Shown here one piece after another: positions 44,704 through 52,084 of a stretch of 54,030 bases of DNA. A program made the position numbers and the translations under genes. The DNA is from Parasphingopyxis sp. (GTDB lineage: Bacteria > Pseudomonadota > Alphaproteobacteria > Sphingomonadales > Sphingomonadaceae): assembly GCF_028279465.1 (NCBI RefSeq), contig NZ_JANQNS010000021.1, forward strand, positions 1 through 54,030, given 5' to 3'. Numbering within the stretch: the first letter of the stretch is position 1; every line of letters starts with the position of its first letter. Under the pieces are notes generated by a model, which was not told where the DNA came from, made no database searches, and saw only the letters and a list, made by a program, of their open reading frames with translations.

Positions 44704-45456
44704 CTAGCTGGCGTCTTCGAATTCGAAGCTGCCGGACCACGCGCCATAGTCGCGCGTTTCCACGCCATTGGCTTCCGAGCCGCTATAGCTTTCGAGGCCA
44801 TCGACGAGGTTGATCGTCACATTGCCGCCACCGGCGTCGATCACGCCGGCATGCACGGCGGCCTGGCAGATGCCCGAATCGTCGGTATAGGTTTCGGTAC
44901 CCCAGACCGTCCCGGCTTCTGTCGCTTCCGCAGAGCAGCTGCAGGTCAGGCTTTCCTCGCCGCCGCGCAATCCGCGGGCATTGGTCGGACAGGCTTCGAC
45001 GGCAGCGACTTCGTCCTCGGGCTCGCCCAGTGTTCCGCCTTCGAATGCGAAGCTACCGCCCCAACTACCCCAGCGGCGCGTTTCGACGCCATTGGCTTCG
45101 GAGGCCGTGTAGGATTCGCGGCCGTCCATGAAGTTGATCGTCACATTGGCCGGTTCGTCGCCGACAAGGCCTGCATGCATCGCCGCGCGGCATACTGCGG
45201 AATCGTCCGAATAGGGCCCGGCGCCCCAGACGGTTCCGGCTTCGGCTGCCTCGGCCGAGCAGGAGCAGGTAAACGGATCGGCGGAGCCGCGCATATCCTG
45301 TACCCGGTCAGGGCACGGATCGGCGAGCGGTTCGGCTACTTCTTCCGGTTCTTCTTCGGCCGGCTCTTCTTCGGTTGCCCCGCCGCCGCAAGCGGCGAGC
45401 CCGATCGCGGCGACCGCCACGGTGCTCCAACGCAAAATCGACTGTCTTTTCATCAA
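44704..45456 (-). CDS. lipoprotein with two LCCL domains
   Basis: A 250-residue protein with a lipobox LAAC (Cys 23) and an acidic Glu/Ala-rich linker before two LCCL domains. The domains start CPDRVQDMRG and CPTNARGLRG, with CSC pairs, GTVWGAGPYSDDSAVCRAAMHAG and GTVWGTETYTDDSGICQAAVHAG, and FE endings. It is the third LCCL gene of the region, separated from the other two by a hydrolase and the FAD oxidoreductase. Confidence 0.9.
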   Translation of the reverse strand: MMKRQSILRWSTVAVAAIGLAACGGGATEEEPAEEEPEEVAEPLADPCPDRVQDMRGSADPFTCSCSAEAAEAGTVWGAGPYSDDSAVCRAAMHAGLVGDEPANVTINFMDGRESYTASEANGVETRRWGSWGGSFAFEGGTLGEPEDEVAAVEACPTNARGLRGGEESLTCSCSAEATEAGTVWGTETYTDDSGICQAAVHAGVIDAGGGNVTINLVDGLESYSGSEANGVETRDYGAWSGSFEFEDAS

Positions 45457-45622
45457 AACCCTCCCAAGTTTCCCAATGGCGAACGCAGGCGCGACTCGCG
45501 GCCCCTCGTTCCGCTGCAGACTATCGTTGAAACGCCGCCGCGGTGCAAATCCCGACCGCTCTGGCCTTCGCCGCCATAGCGGCTATAGGGGCGGGACAGA
45601 ATACAGGCAGCGGAGCCGATCG

Positions 45623-46330
45623 ATGATCGAAGTGGAATGGTGGGAATTCGAAGACAATGACACGCTGGCGGGCGAAGTCGCCGGCGATATCGGATTCATC
45701 ATCGAAAAGGCGATCGAAACAAACGGCAAGGCGGAGCTCGCCCTGCCTGGCGGCCGGACGCCCGTGCCGATTCTCGAAACGCTCGCCAAGCGCGATTTCG
45801 ACTGGTCCAAGGTGCGCGTCTTCCCGACCAATGAGCGGATCGTGCCGGAAGGCGACGCACACAGCAATTACGAGATGCTCAAGCGGATTCTGGGCGCGGT
45901 CGGCGCGACCGTCGAGCCGCTGATCGATCATGCGCAGAATTGGAGCACCAAGGAGGCCGGCCAGAGCGCCGACGCCCGGGTCGCCGGATTCAGCTGGCCC
46001 GTGGATCTGGTCTGGCTCGGCATGGGCGAGGACGGTTCGACCGCCTCGATCTTCCCCAACCAGATGGACGATGCGATCAACGCGCCGAAAAGCCGCCGCG
46101 CCGTCGGCGTATCGCCCGATCCCGCGCCGCCCAGCGCCCCGTTCGACCGCGTAACCCTCACCCGCAGTGCTTTGCTCAGCGCCCACACAATGATCGTCAC
46201 GCTCGCCGGTGCGAAGAAGAAAGAAGTGCTCGAAAAGGCGATCGAAGACGGTCCGCTCTCCAACGTCCCCATCGGCCGCATACTCGCCGAAGTCGAAGTG
46301 CCCGTCGATATCTATTGGAGCGCGAAATAG
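45623..46330 (+). CDS. pgl: 6-phosphogluconolactonase
   Basis: Hydrolyses 6-phosphogluconolactone in the oxidative pentose phosphate and Entner-Doudoroff pathways. The 235 residues include ALPGGRTPVPILE, FPTNERIVPEGDAHSNY and GMGEDGSTASIFP, which are the DevB-type motifs. The ATG at 45623 was chosen because upstream codons lack family character. The other pathway genes (zwf, edd) are not in the window. Confidence 0.93.
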   Translation: MIEVEWWEFEDNDTLAGEVAGDIGFIIEKAIETNGKAELALPGGRTPVPILETLAKRDFDWSKVRVFPTNERIVPEGDAHSNYEMLKRILGAVGATVEPLIDHAQNWSTKEAGQSADARVAGFSWPVDLVWLGMGEDGSTASIFPNQMDDAINAPKSRRAVGVSPDPAPPSAPFDRVTLTRSALLSAHTMIVTLAGAKKKEVLEKAIEDGPLSNVPIGRILAEVEVPVDIYWSAK

Positions 46331-46364
46331 AACTGGGGCGCGCGGGCTAACAGGCCCTACGGAA

Positions 46365-47003
46365 TCATGGGTTGCCAACAAGCTCGAGCTTGGATTGGTT
46401 CCCGGCCGTAAGATCGATTTCCAGCAGGGACGTGGTCGTCAGCGACGCGCTTTCCTTCACGACCGGGATCGTATTGAGCTGTTGCAGTTTCCAGTAAGGG
46501 TTGGCCAATCCGCCAAGCGGGCGATCGTCCAGACCGTTGATCGCATAATAGTTATTGGCGCTGGCTGTGCCGAAGAGCGTGTCGTCGATCGGATAGACCA
46601 TGCGGCGCATGCCGGGCAGCAAGGCATGCTGATCGAGCACCAAAATGCCGTCCGGCACGCCAAGAGCGCCCGAGACATAACCGATGAGCACCGCGGCATG
46701 GCTGGTCATGTTTCCCGGCGCGCCGATGCCGACGGCGCCATCATAATAGTCGCTGTCCCGCCCTTCCCGATCCATGAATGTCGCGATCGGCGTGCCGACC
46801 GGCATGCGGCGCGAAAGAATGGAATCGCCGCGCCGCCAATCGACGACCGTCGCCTCATCCTCCACTGCCAGTTTCGCCAATGCTACGCACTGCCGGTTGT
46901 TCATCTTGTGCGCATTCGCACGCAGGCGATGGAAAAGCTCGCGCTCCGCCTCGCCCACCGGAATGGCGTCGATATGCGGGTTCAGAACGGCTTCATGCCC
47001 CAT
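46365..47003 (-). CDS. BPSL0067 family protein (cysteine-hydrolase-like)
   Basis: A 212-residue protein. The family pattern is visible: NRQCVALAKL (Cys 39), a WRRGD segment, PVGTPIATFMD, then SHAAVLIGYV (His 102) and DGILVLDQH (Asp 124). Cys, His and Asp suggest a papain-like amidase, although the family's activity is uncertain. No signal peptide is obvious. Its ATG overlaps the stop of the glycosyltransferase gene by 11 bases, so both are coupled. BPSL0067-type proteins are sometimes linked to secreted effectors; no immunity gene is evident here. Confidence 0.78.
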   Translation of the reverse strand: MGHEAVLNPHIDAIPVGEAERELFHRLRANAHKMNNRQCVALAKLAVEDEATVVDWRRGDSILSRRMPVGTPIATFMDREGRDSDYYDGAVGIGAPGNMTSHAAVLIGYVSGALGVPDGILVLDQHALLPGMRRMVYPIDDTLFGTASANNYYAINGLDDRPLGGLANPYWKLQQLNTIPVVKESASLTTTSLLEIDLTAGNQSKLELVGNP

Positions 47004-48441
47004 CGTCGGTTAACTCCGCGTGAGGCGCCTCGGCCGGATCGAACACAGCTGCAAGCCGGACCAGATATTCGAGCGGCGTAATATCGAGATCGCGCAGTTT
47101 CGGATGGACGGCGTAGAAGCGTTCGCTATCGAAGCCGGCAGCCGGTTCGAGACCACCCCGCGCACCATGGGCCAGATAATGGTCGAGCGGATCAAGGTCC
47201 TGCTTACCGACATCCGGGTTCTGCGCCATATACCAGTCGGGGTCGAACAAGCCGGATAGCGCGATCGCGTTTTTCCAATCCGCAGCTTCGTTGTCGAGCG
47301 GGAGGTCGGCGACCGTTGCGAGATAATCGACCAGTGTCCGATTCCGCATCAATGATTTTTCGAGTGCGCGCTCCAGCTGTTCGATCCGGCGCTCTTGCCG
47401 CCGTTCCTTCATCTCGTGAAGGGCAACGCTTTCCCATTGTTCGTCAGCCTCGCGGGCTAGCATCTCGAGATAGCGCGCGACCGATCTTTTGCCGGCCCTG
47501 CGCACCGGAGCGTTCATCGCAAATCTGTAGAGCGATTGCAGATCGTCGATGGCCCGATCGATGGAGAAACGCGCGCGCACATCGGCAGTCACCCGTCCGA
47601 TATCCTCGGGGTGATAGGCGTCAAGCTGACGCGCCAGCCAGTCGGCGCTCACTTGTTCCGACGTGGTGAAATAGCGCGGGCTGAAATTGCAGTTCGCCCA
47701 GTCCTCAAAATTGGTGGTCGTTACGAGTTCGCCAGCGAGAGCGGGCACGATCGGGATCGTCGCGCATCCGCTCGCCATGGCTTCGATCGCGCAGCGCCCG
47801 ATGGCAAAAGCGATGTCATAATCCGGCAGGTCAAGCTCCGGATTGGGGTTCGGATTGCCATAGGCGCCGCCAATCTTGTCGAGCGAGATACCATGCGCAT
47901 GACAGGCGTGCTCGAGACTGGTCTGCTCATCGGGCGAAAATCCATTCTGTCCGAACAGCACCGCGCGCCGTAGAGGTTTGGAGATCGGTTTTCGGGCACG
48001 CGAAAACCGTTGCGTATCGACAAAATTGGGTATGATCGAAATCCGATTCTTCGCCAAGCTATAATGGGTGGCCAGGTAGGTCGCCATCTTTCCCGAAATG
48101 GCGACATACTGTTTGATATTGTGATGCCGAGGCGGTCGTTCGACCCAAGGCCTTGTCCCGTTGCATACATATATTGCAGGCGTATCCGGATAGCGGGCCA
48201 AAGCGGTCATGGCCGGAAGATGATGGTGTGCATGAATGACATCTGGCCGCCAATGCACATCTTCGATATCGGCATGGCATGCGATACCATTCGCCGAAAG
48301 AATGCCAACGAGCTTGCCCGGCCGGGGGCAATAGACTGCGACATCATGGCCTGCCGCCTTCAATCCTCTCGCCAATTCCAGTGTGATGGTTTCAGTGCCG
48401 CCGAAACCATTGAGCTTACGTTGCGTGAAGAGCAGCTTCAC
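46993..48441 (-). CDS. glycosyltransferase family 4 protein with C-terminal WY/NPDV repeats
   Basis: A 482-residue GT-B glycosyltransferase. The N-terminal half starts with LLFTQRKLNGFGGTETITLELARGL and the acceptor/donor segment includes IEAMASGCATIPI. The C-terminal 100 residues carry two repeat-like units, FDPDWYMAQNPDV with HYLAHGARGGLEP and FDSERFYAVHPKL with PLEYLVRLA, seen in other alphaproteobacterial glycosyltransferases. It probably builds surface polysaccharide. A hairpin lies just upstream of its start codon. Confidence 0.88.
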   Translation of the reverse strand: MKLLFTQRKLNGFGGTETITLELARGLKAAGHDVAVYCPRPGKLVGILSANGIACHADIEDVHWRPDVIHAHHHLPAMTALARYPDTPAIYVCNGTRPWVERPPRHHNIKQYVAISGKMATYLATHYSLAKNRISIIPNFVDTQRFSRARKPISKPLRRAVLFGQNGFSPDEQTSLEHACHAHGISLDKIGGAYGNPNPNPELDLPDYDIAFAIGRCAIEAMASGCATIPIVPALAGELVTTTNFEDWANCNFSPRYFTTSEQVSADWLARQLDAYHPEDIGRVTADVRARFSIDRAIDDLQSLYRFAMNAPVRRAGKRSVARYLEMLAREADEQWESVALHEMKERRQERRIEQLERALEKSLMRNRTLVDYLATVADLPLDNEAADWKNAIALSGLFDPDWYMAQNPDVGKQDLDPLDHYLAHGARGGLEPAAGFDSERFYAVHPKLRDLDITPLEYLVRLAAVFDPAEAPHAELTDDGA

Positions 48442-48452
48442 ACTAACCCGGC

Positions 48453-48473
48453 GAAAGGGCCTGCGGCCCTTTC
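48453..48473. promoter_or_regulatory. 9-bp hairpin just upstream of the glycosyltransferase gene
   Basis: GAAAGGGCC-TGC-GGCCCTTTC is a perfect stem 12 bases upstream of the start codon at 48441. It could be a leader hairpin affecting translation or a minor terminator; it has no strong T tract on the coding strand. Confidence 0.45.
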
Positions 48474-49102
48474 TTCATTGATGCGGGCAATGCCCTCATA
48501 TCCGCTGCTTAACCCCGAAATCCCCCTGCTCTTCGGAAAACTAGCCTGCACCATTTTCCAGAGTCAATCTCGTAGCGGGGAGCAGCTGGCGGACACACCG
48601 GGATTTGACAGCCATAACAGTCTCATCGATTTTTGAATCGCCAGTCGTCGAGGCGAGAGTGTCGTTCACCGACGATGTCTTCCAGTTCAATTGAGCGAGC
48701 TTTTCTACGACGATCGCGCCTATCATCTTGCCCGAAAGCTTAGCCGTCAGTTTGTTCTCGGCTCCGAAACGCTCCGATCGGCCGGCGGCTAGAATTGCCC
48801 GAAGATGGGCGGGCCATTTCGCTGATCTGGGTAAGCTCTTTCTTGATGCCGTCGAAGGCTGGAGCGATGCCGTCTGTGATCTGATCGTCCGCAGCCGGCC
48901 GGTCGATCAAATGTGCCACACTGATCTCGGGCAGCATAGCTTCCCAATCAGAGACTATCTCTGAAATCTCGGACCAAACGATAGGCCAGAGATTCCCAGC
49001 TAGCCGAACTATCATCAACGCCCGTTTCGATCGTCACGCAACCGAATTGTCGTTCCTGCCCGTAGATCGGGAAACCCGCTGATCCGATGGGGAAAATCGC
49101 GC
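48474..49102. other. non-coding or decayed region, lower GC
   Basis: No gene with family character is seen in this stretch. Minus-strand frames of 61 residues (48541-48726) and 92 residues (48740-49018) and a plus-strand frame of 78 residues (48728-48964) overlap each other. Between 48541 and about 48930 one minus-strand frame stays open for over 120 codons without a good start, which may be a decayed gene. The GC content is visibly lower than to the left. Confidence 0.5.
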
Positions 49103-49122
49103 CATACCAAAGATGAGGTATG
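49103..49122. promoter_or_regulatory. 20-bp palindromic box 1 (lux-box-like)
   Basis: CATACC-AAAGATGA-GGTATG, a perfect 6-bp dyad with an 8-bp spacer. Box 2 at 51586-51605 matches it at 17 of 20 bases. A CATAGT -10-like sequence lies at 49143-49148, at the position expected if the box covers a promoter -35 region. The PilZ gene starts at 49311. Confidence 0.72.
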
Positions 49123-49195
49123 ACCGGGTGATTTCGGCCAAACATAGTCGCCACTATGAGTGTTTTTGGTTTGCTCCCGGCATTTCCGGGTCGCA

Positions 49196-49236
49196 GAGGC
49201 CGACGTTCAGCCCCCCCGGACTTGAGCGTCGGCCTC
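49196..49236 (+). promoter_or_regulatory. long hairpin in the PilZ leader
   Basis: A perfect 10-bp stem GAGGCCGACG/CGTCGGCCTC encloses a 21-base C-rich loop. If transcription starts near 49155 it would be in the 5' leader, about 75 bases before the PilZ start. There is no T tract, so termination is unlikely; a translational or stability role is possible. Confidence 0.5.
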
Positions 49237-49310
49237 AAAAATCGGGGGAAGCGGGGAGATTAGAATGCGGAGGAAAAGTCAGAATGTCGGCGCATGGGTG
49301 AGACGGACCT

Positions 49311-49589
49311 ATGGAAGAGAGAGCGGAACGTAAGAAAGCTGGTATTCGTATCGATTATCGACGGCGCGGACTGCCGCGATCGCGAGCAGATCTTGTGGAT
49401 ATTTCGAAGACCGGCTGCTTGATCGACACGTCGGCTTCAGTCCGGATTGGCGAGAGTATTTCGATTTACTTGGGCAATCTGCAACCATTACGGTCAAATG
49501 TTGTACGAGTAGCCGGCTTTCAAGTTGCTTGTCAGTTTGAGCGTCCGATTGATGACGCGGTGTACGAACATTGGGCATCAAAGCTATAA
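49311..49589 (+). CDS. PilZ domain protein
   Basis: A 92-residue single-domain protein. The pattern is an N-terminal basic segment (RAERKK, RIDYRRRG), then DISKTGCLID, which fits the DxSxxG motif of PilZ, and a beta-rich rest (ISIYLGNLQPLRSNVVRV, VACQFE). PilZ domains bind c-di-GMP and alter motility or exopolysaccharide; whether this one binds is not shown, since the RxxxR part is only approximate. It stands alone between the palindromic box and the LuxR-type gene, in the same direction. Confidence 0.85.
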   Translation: MEERAERKKAGIRIDYRRRGLPRSRADLVDISKTGCLIDTSASVRIGESISIYLGNLQPLRSNVVRVAGFQVACQFERPIDDAVYEHWASKL

Positions 49590-49625
49590 TCATGGTGCTC
49601 GTCCCATTTTATACGGAAGGTGACG

Positions 49626-49739
49626 ATGAGTGTCTTGCCAGGGTTCAATGGAGCCATTCTGAAACCAGGGGGCGTATGGCTTGCCGTTACGCCACGAAGA
49701 CCAGCGCAGAAGAAGGTTTGCAAGAGGGCTTGGTCTTAG
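49626..49739 (+). CDS. possible 37-residue peptide
   Basis: An ATG with a GGAAGGTGAC ribosome binding region opens a frame of 37 codons (MSVLPGFNGAILKPGG start, basic end). It has no recognised family and may be chance. It fills part of a 260-base spacer between the PilZ and LuxR-type genes. Confidence 0.25.
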   Translation: MSVLPGFNGAILKPGGVWLAVTPRRPAQKKVCKRAWS

Positions 49740-49852
49740 TCTCCTTGTCGAGTCCTAAGGCCACGCTCTTGCGTCACCTAAAGCACAACGTGTCAAGCTG
49801 AGCAGAGTTTGAAGCGTCTTACCAACGTACGAGCATTGCATAGACCGAGATT

Positions 49853-51577
49853 GTGGAAGAAACCGAAGACCAGTCAGGGACAGACCCTTCAGAGCTGGCA
49901 GTCGATCTTGAGATTGTGGCAAACAGCTATCGCCTCGCGAGCGACGAAGGCGCTTTCCACGATTTGCTGGCCGCATGGGAGAAGAAACTCTCGATCGCCG
50001 AGAGTCGGAAGCCAGACGCAACACAGATCGATCCCGGCGGAGTCGTAAGTAAACATCTGCACCGCGCGCGCGAAGTAATTGCCAAGTTGCACACAGCACC
50101 CCGCGAAGACGCGCTGGACGAGGCTGTGAGTGCCGTCGCTTCCGCTGCGATCGTTCTAACACCTCGATGTATTGTCGCGGCAGCAAACGCCGCTGCAGGA
50201 ATAGAGTTTGCGGCTACACAGGGAAAACACAACTCTCTGGAGTGGATCGATCCGACGTCAATTGACGATTTCAAAGCCGTCCAGCGCAGCGCAAGTAACC
50301 ACGGGAACAGGCGTCACGCCATAATCTGGACAATCGATCCTCAGGGGGAGCGCGGACTGGCCGAGGCCTATGTCTTGGAGCCAATTGAGGGCCACGCCTC
50401 GTATATCGTGGTTCGATCGCTCGAAACCGGATGGGCAAGTGAAATCGATACGGTTTTGGAGCAGGCTTTTGGGCTAACCCAAGCGGAACGGGAAGTGGCA
50501 AAGCTGCTCCACGAGACTTGTGACAGCGGACGGATCGCGGATCGTCGCGAGACCAGCATTCAAACCGTTCGGACACAAGTGCGGGAGATACTCGATAAGA
50601 CCGGTACGAACTCTCAGGTTGAGCTCATACGGCTTCTGGGGCTGCTCTCTGCGCGCGCCTCGCACGGCGAACGTTCCGAAAATGACAGGTGGCGGGACCC
50701 TTGGGGGCATGAGCAAATACTGATCATGCCGAACGGAAACCGGTTGGCTTACAGTTGGACGGGCTCAAGCCGCGGCCAGCCTGCAGTGTTAATCCATGGC
50801 AACACTCTCGGCTATATCCTCGGCGAGCGCATAGAACGAGACATTCGTGAAGCCCGGATCAAATTATACGCCATTTCGCGCCCAGGCTTTGGAAGATCCC
50901 AGAGCGATCGCAGCGTTGAACCTTTCGCTGAGCATTGTGATGCGATCGAGTGGTTCATGGATCGGCTTGAACTGTCGCAAGTGACGGGTATCGCCTTAGG
51001 CAGCGGGTCTCCCATGCTTCTCGCGGTTGCGGCGAGGAGGCCCGACTTGTTTAGCCGGTTGCTTATCACTGGCATGCTGTTGCCCTTCGATGCCGAACAA
51101 CTCGCAAACCTGACATTCAATCAACGGATTATGTTCAATCTTGCGCGTACGGCGCCGCGAGCTGCTGAATTGATTGCTGCAGCGGGCGCGCGTCACATCT
51201 ACCAGAAAGGCCCAGACTGGTTTCTCCAATATGGTTGGGGCAAAGTGCCTGCCGCTCAAAGAGCTATCAAAGACCCGGAAATTGCCCCAATTATCCGCAA
51301 CGCCTGCCTCTTGACGATGTCGGGCGGTCCGGTCCAGTTTGTTCGTGAATTGCGGCGTGCGTGGTTTGATTATCGGGCCGGTATGAAAAGAATACAATGC
51401 CCGGTGCATCATATCAAAGGGGTTTATGACCGTTCAGTCAGTGCGCAAAAGGCGAAGGCCTTTGCTGCACAGAGCGAGCTTTTTTCCACAGAAACGTTTG
51501 ACGACGCTGGCTATTTTCTTCCGTATGAAAGGCCAGACATTTTTTCGGATCGACTTATCAGGTCTGTGAAGGGCTAA
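49853..51577 (+). CDS. LuxR-type regulator fused to an alpha/beta-hydrolase-like domain
   Basis: A 574-residue protein starting at GTG 49853. Residues 1-200 resemble the N-terminal region of stand-alone LuxR-type regulators, with a PAS-like AIVLTPRCIVAAANAAAGIEF segment. Residues 206-262 are a LuxR helix-turn-helix (FGLTQAEREVAKLLHET, SIQTVRTQVREILDKTG). Residues 290-574 are an alpha/beta-hydrolase fold. There the nucleophile elbow reads GIALG (Ala 381 where Ser is expected), Asp 526 is kept in GVYDRS, and the usual His before LPYERP is Tyr 554. The domain is therefore probably not catalytic and may bind a ligand. It is followed by box 2 and the adhesin gene. Confidence 0.85.
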   Translation: MEETEDQSGTDPSELAVDLEIVANSYRLASDEGAFHDLLAAWEKKLSIAESRKPDATQIDPGGVVSKHLHRAREVIAKLHTAPREDALDEAVSAVASAAIVLTPRCIVAAANAAAGIEFAATQGKHNSLEWIDPTSIDDFKAVQRSASNHGNRRHAIIWTIDPQGERGLAEAYVLEPIEGHASYIVVRSLETGWASEIDTVLEQAFGLTQAEREVAKLLHETCDSGRIADRRETSIQTVRTQVREILDKTGTNSQVELIRLLGLLSARASHGERSENDRWRDPWGHEQILIMPNGNRLAYSWTGSSRGQPAVLIHGNTLGYILGERIERDIREARIKLYAISRPGFGRSQSDRSVEPFAEHCDAIEWFMDRLELSQVTGIALGSGSPMLLAVAARRPDLFSRLLITGMLLPFDAEQLANLTFNQRIMFNLARTAPRAAELIAAAGARHIYQKGPDWFLQYGWGKVPAAQRAIKDPEIAPIIRNACLLTMSGGPVQFVRELRRAWFDYRAGMKRIQCPVHHIKGVYDRSVSAQKAKAFAAQSELFSTETFDDAGYFLPYERPDIFSDRLIRSVKG

Positions 51578-51585
51578 TTCGTCTA

Positions 51586-51605
51586 CATACCACATATCAG
51601 GTATG
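51586..51605. promoter_or_regulatory. 20-bp palindromic box 2 (lux-box-like)
   Basis: CATACC-ACATATCA-GGTATG, perfect 6-bp arms and an 8-bp spacer. It starts nine bases after the LuxR-type stop and matches box 1 at 17 of 20 bases, with AC following both. No clear -10 element is seen at the matching distance. The adhesin start is 480 bases downstream. Confidence 0.72.
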
Positions 51606-52084
51606 ACATCCGGTTAGATCTGATCCCACAAGAGCCCAATTGCTTCGACGCTGAGGGCTTTTCGTGTCGCAACGGGACGCCCCAAAATACAGTTTTGAGC
51701 ACCGTCTAAGGTTGGAAAGAGATCGCGTCATCCGATGCAGATTCGTTTGCTGATCTTTTGGGTAAAGAGGGCTCTTTTCGGAGTGGCTCCACCAAATCAG
51801 TGTGCAATGGCTCCAGATGGCCCGGGCTACGATCTTCCGATTGATAGCCGCCCAAGGTTGCACTCGTTGCGCCTTCGGAAAAACTCAGAAAACTCCTACG
51901 CCCGAACCTGCCTCAGGGATGGGCTTTTTACGCCGACGGACAAGAATTTCGATCGCTTGTCGATCGCGCCAGTCGAGCTGAACCTCATCGCATGGTCAGA
52001 TGGGAAGAGCGCGAATTTCTGCGACCGAGTGTGCCAGGATTCAAGAGGGCGGACGCCAGATCACATAAAGGAAGAGAAACGATC
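51606..52084. other. long leader between box 2 and the adhesin gene
   Basis: This roughly 480-base stretch holds no gene that I can support. A plus-strand frame from 51735 runs into the adhesin start but has no family character. An AGGAAGAG ribosome binding site is just before the adhesin ATG. The length suggests a regulatory leader. Confidence 0.5.

Noticed and set aside
49113-49301. 62-codon plus-strand frame between box 1 and PilZ
   Set aside because: Begins inside the palindrome and has no family character or ribosome binding site.
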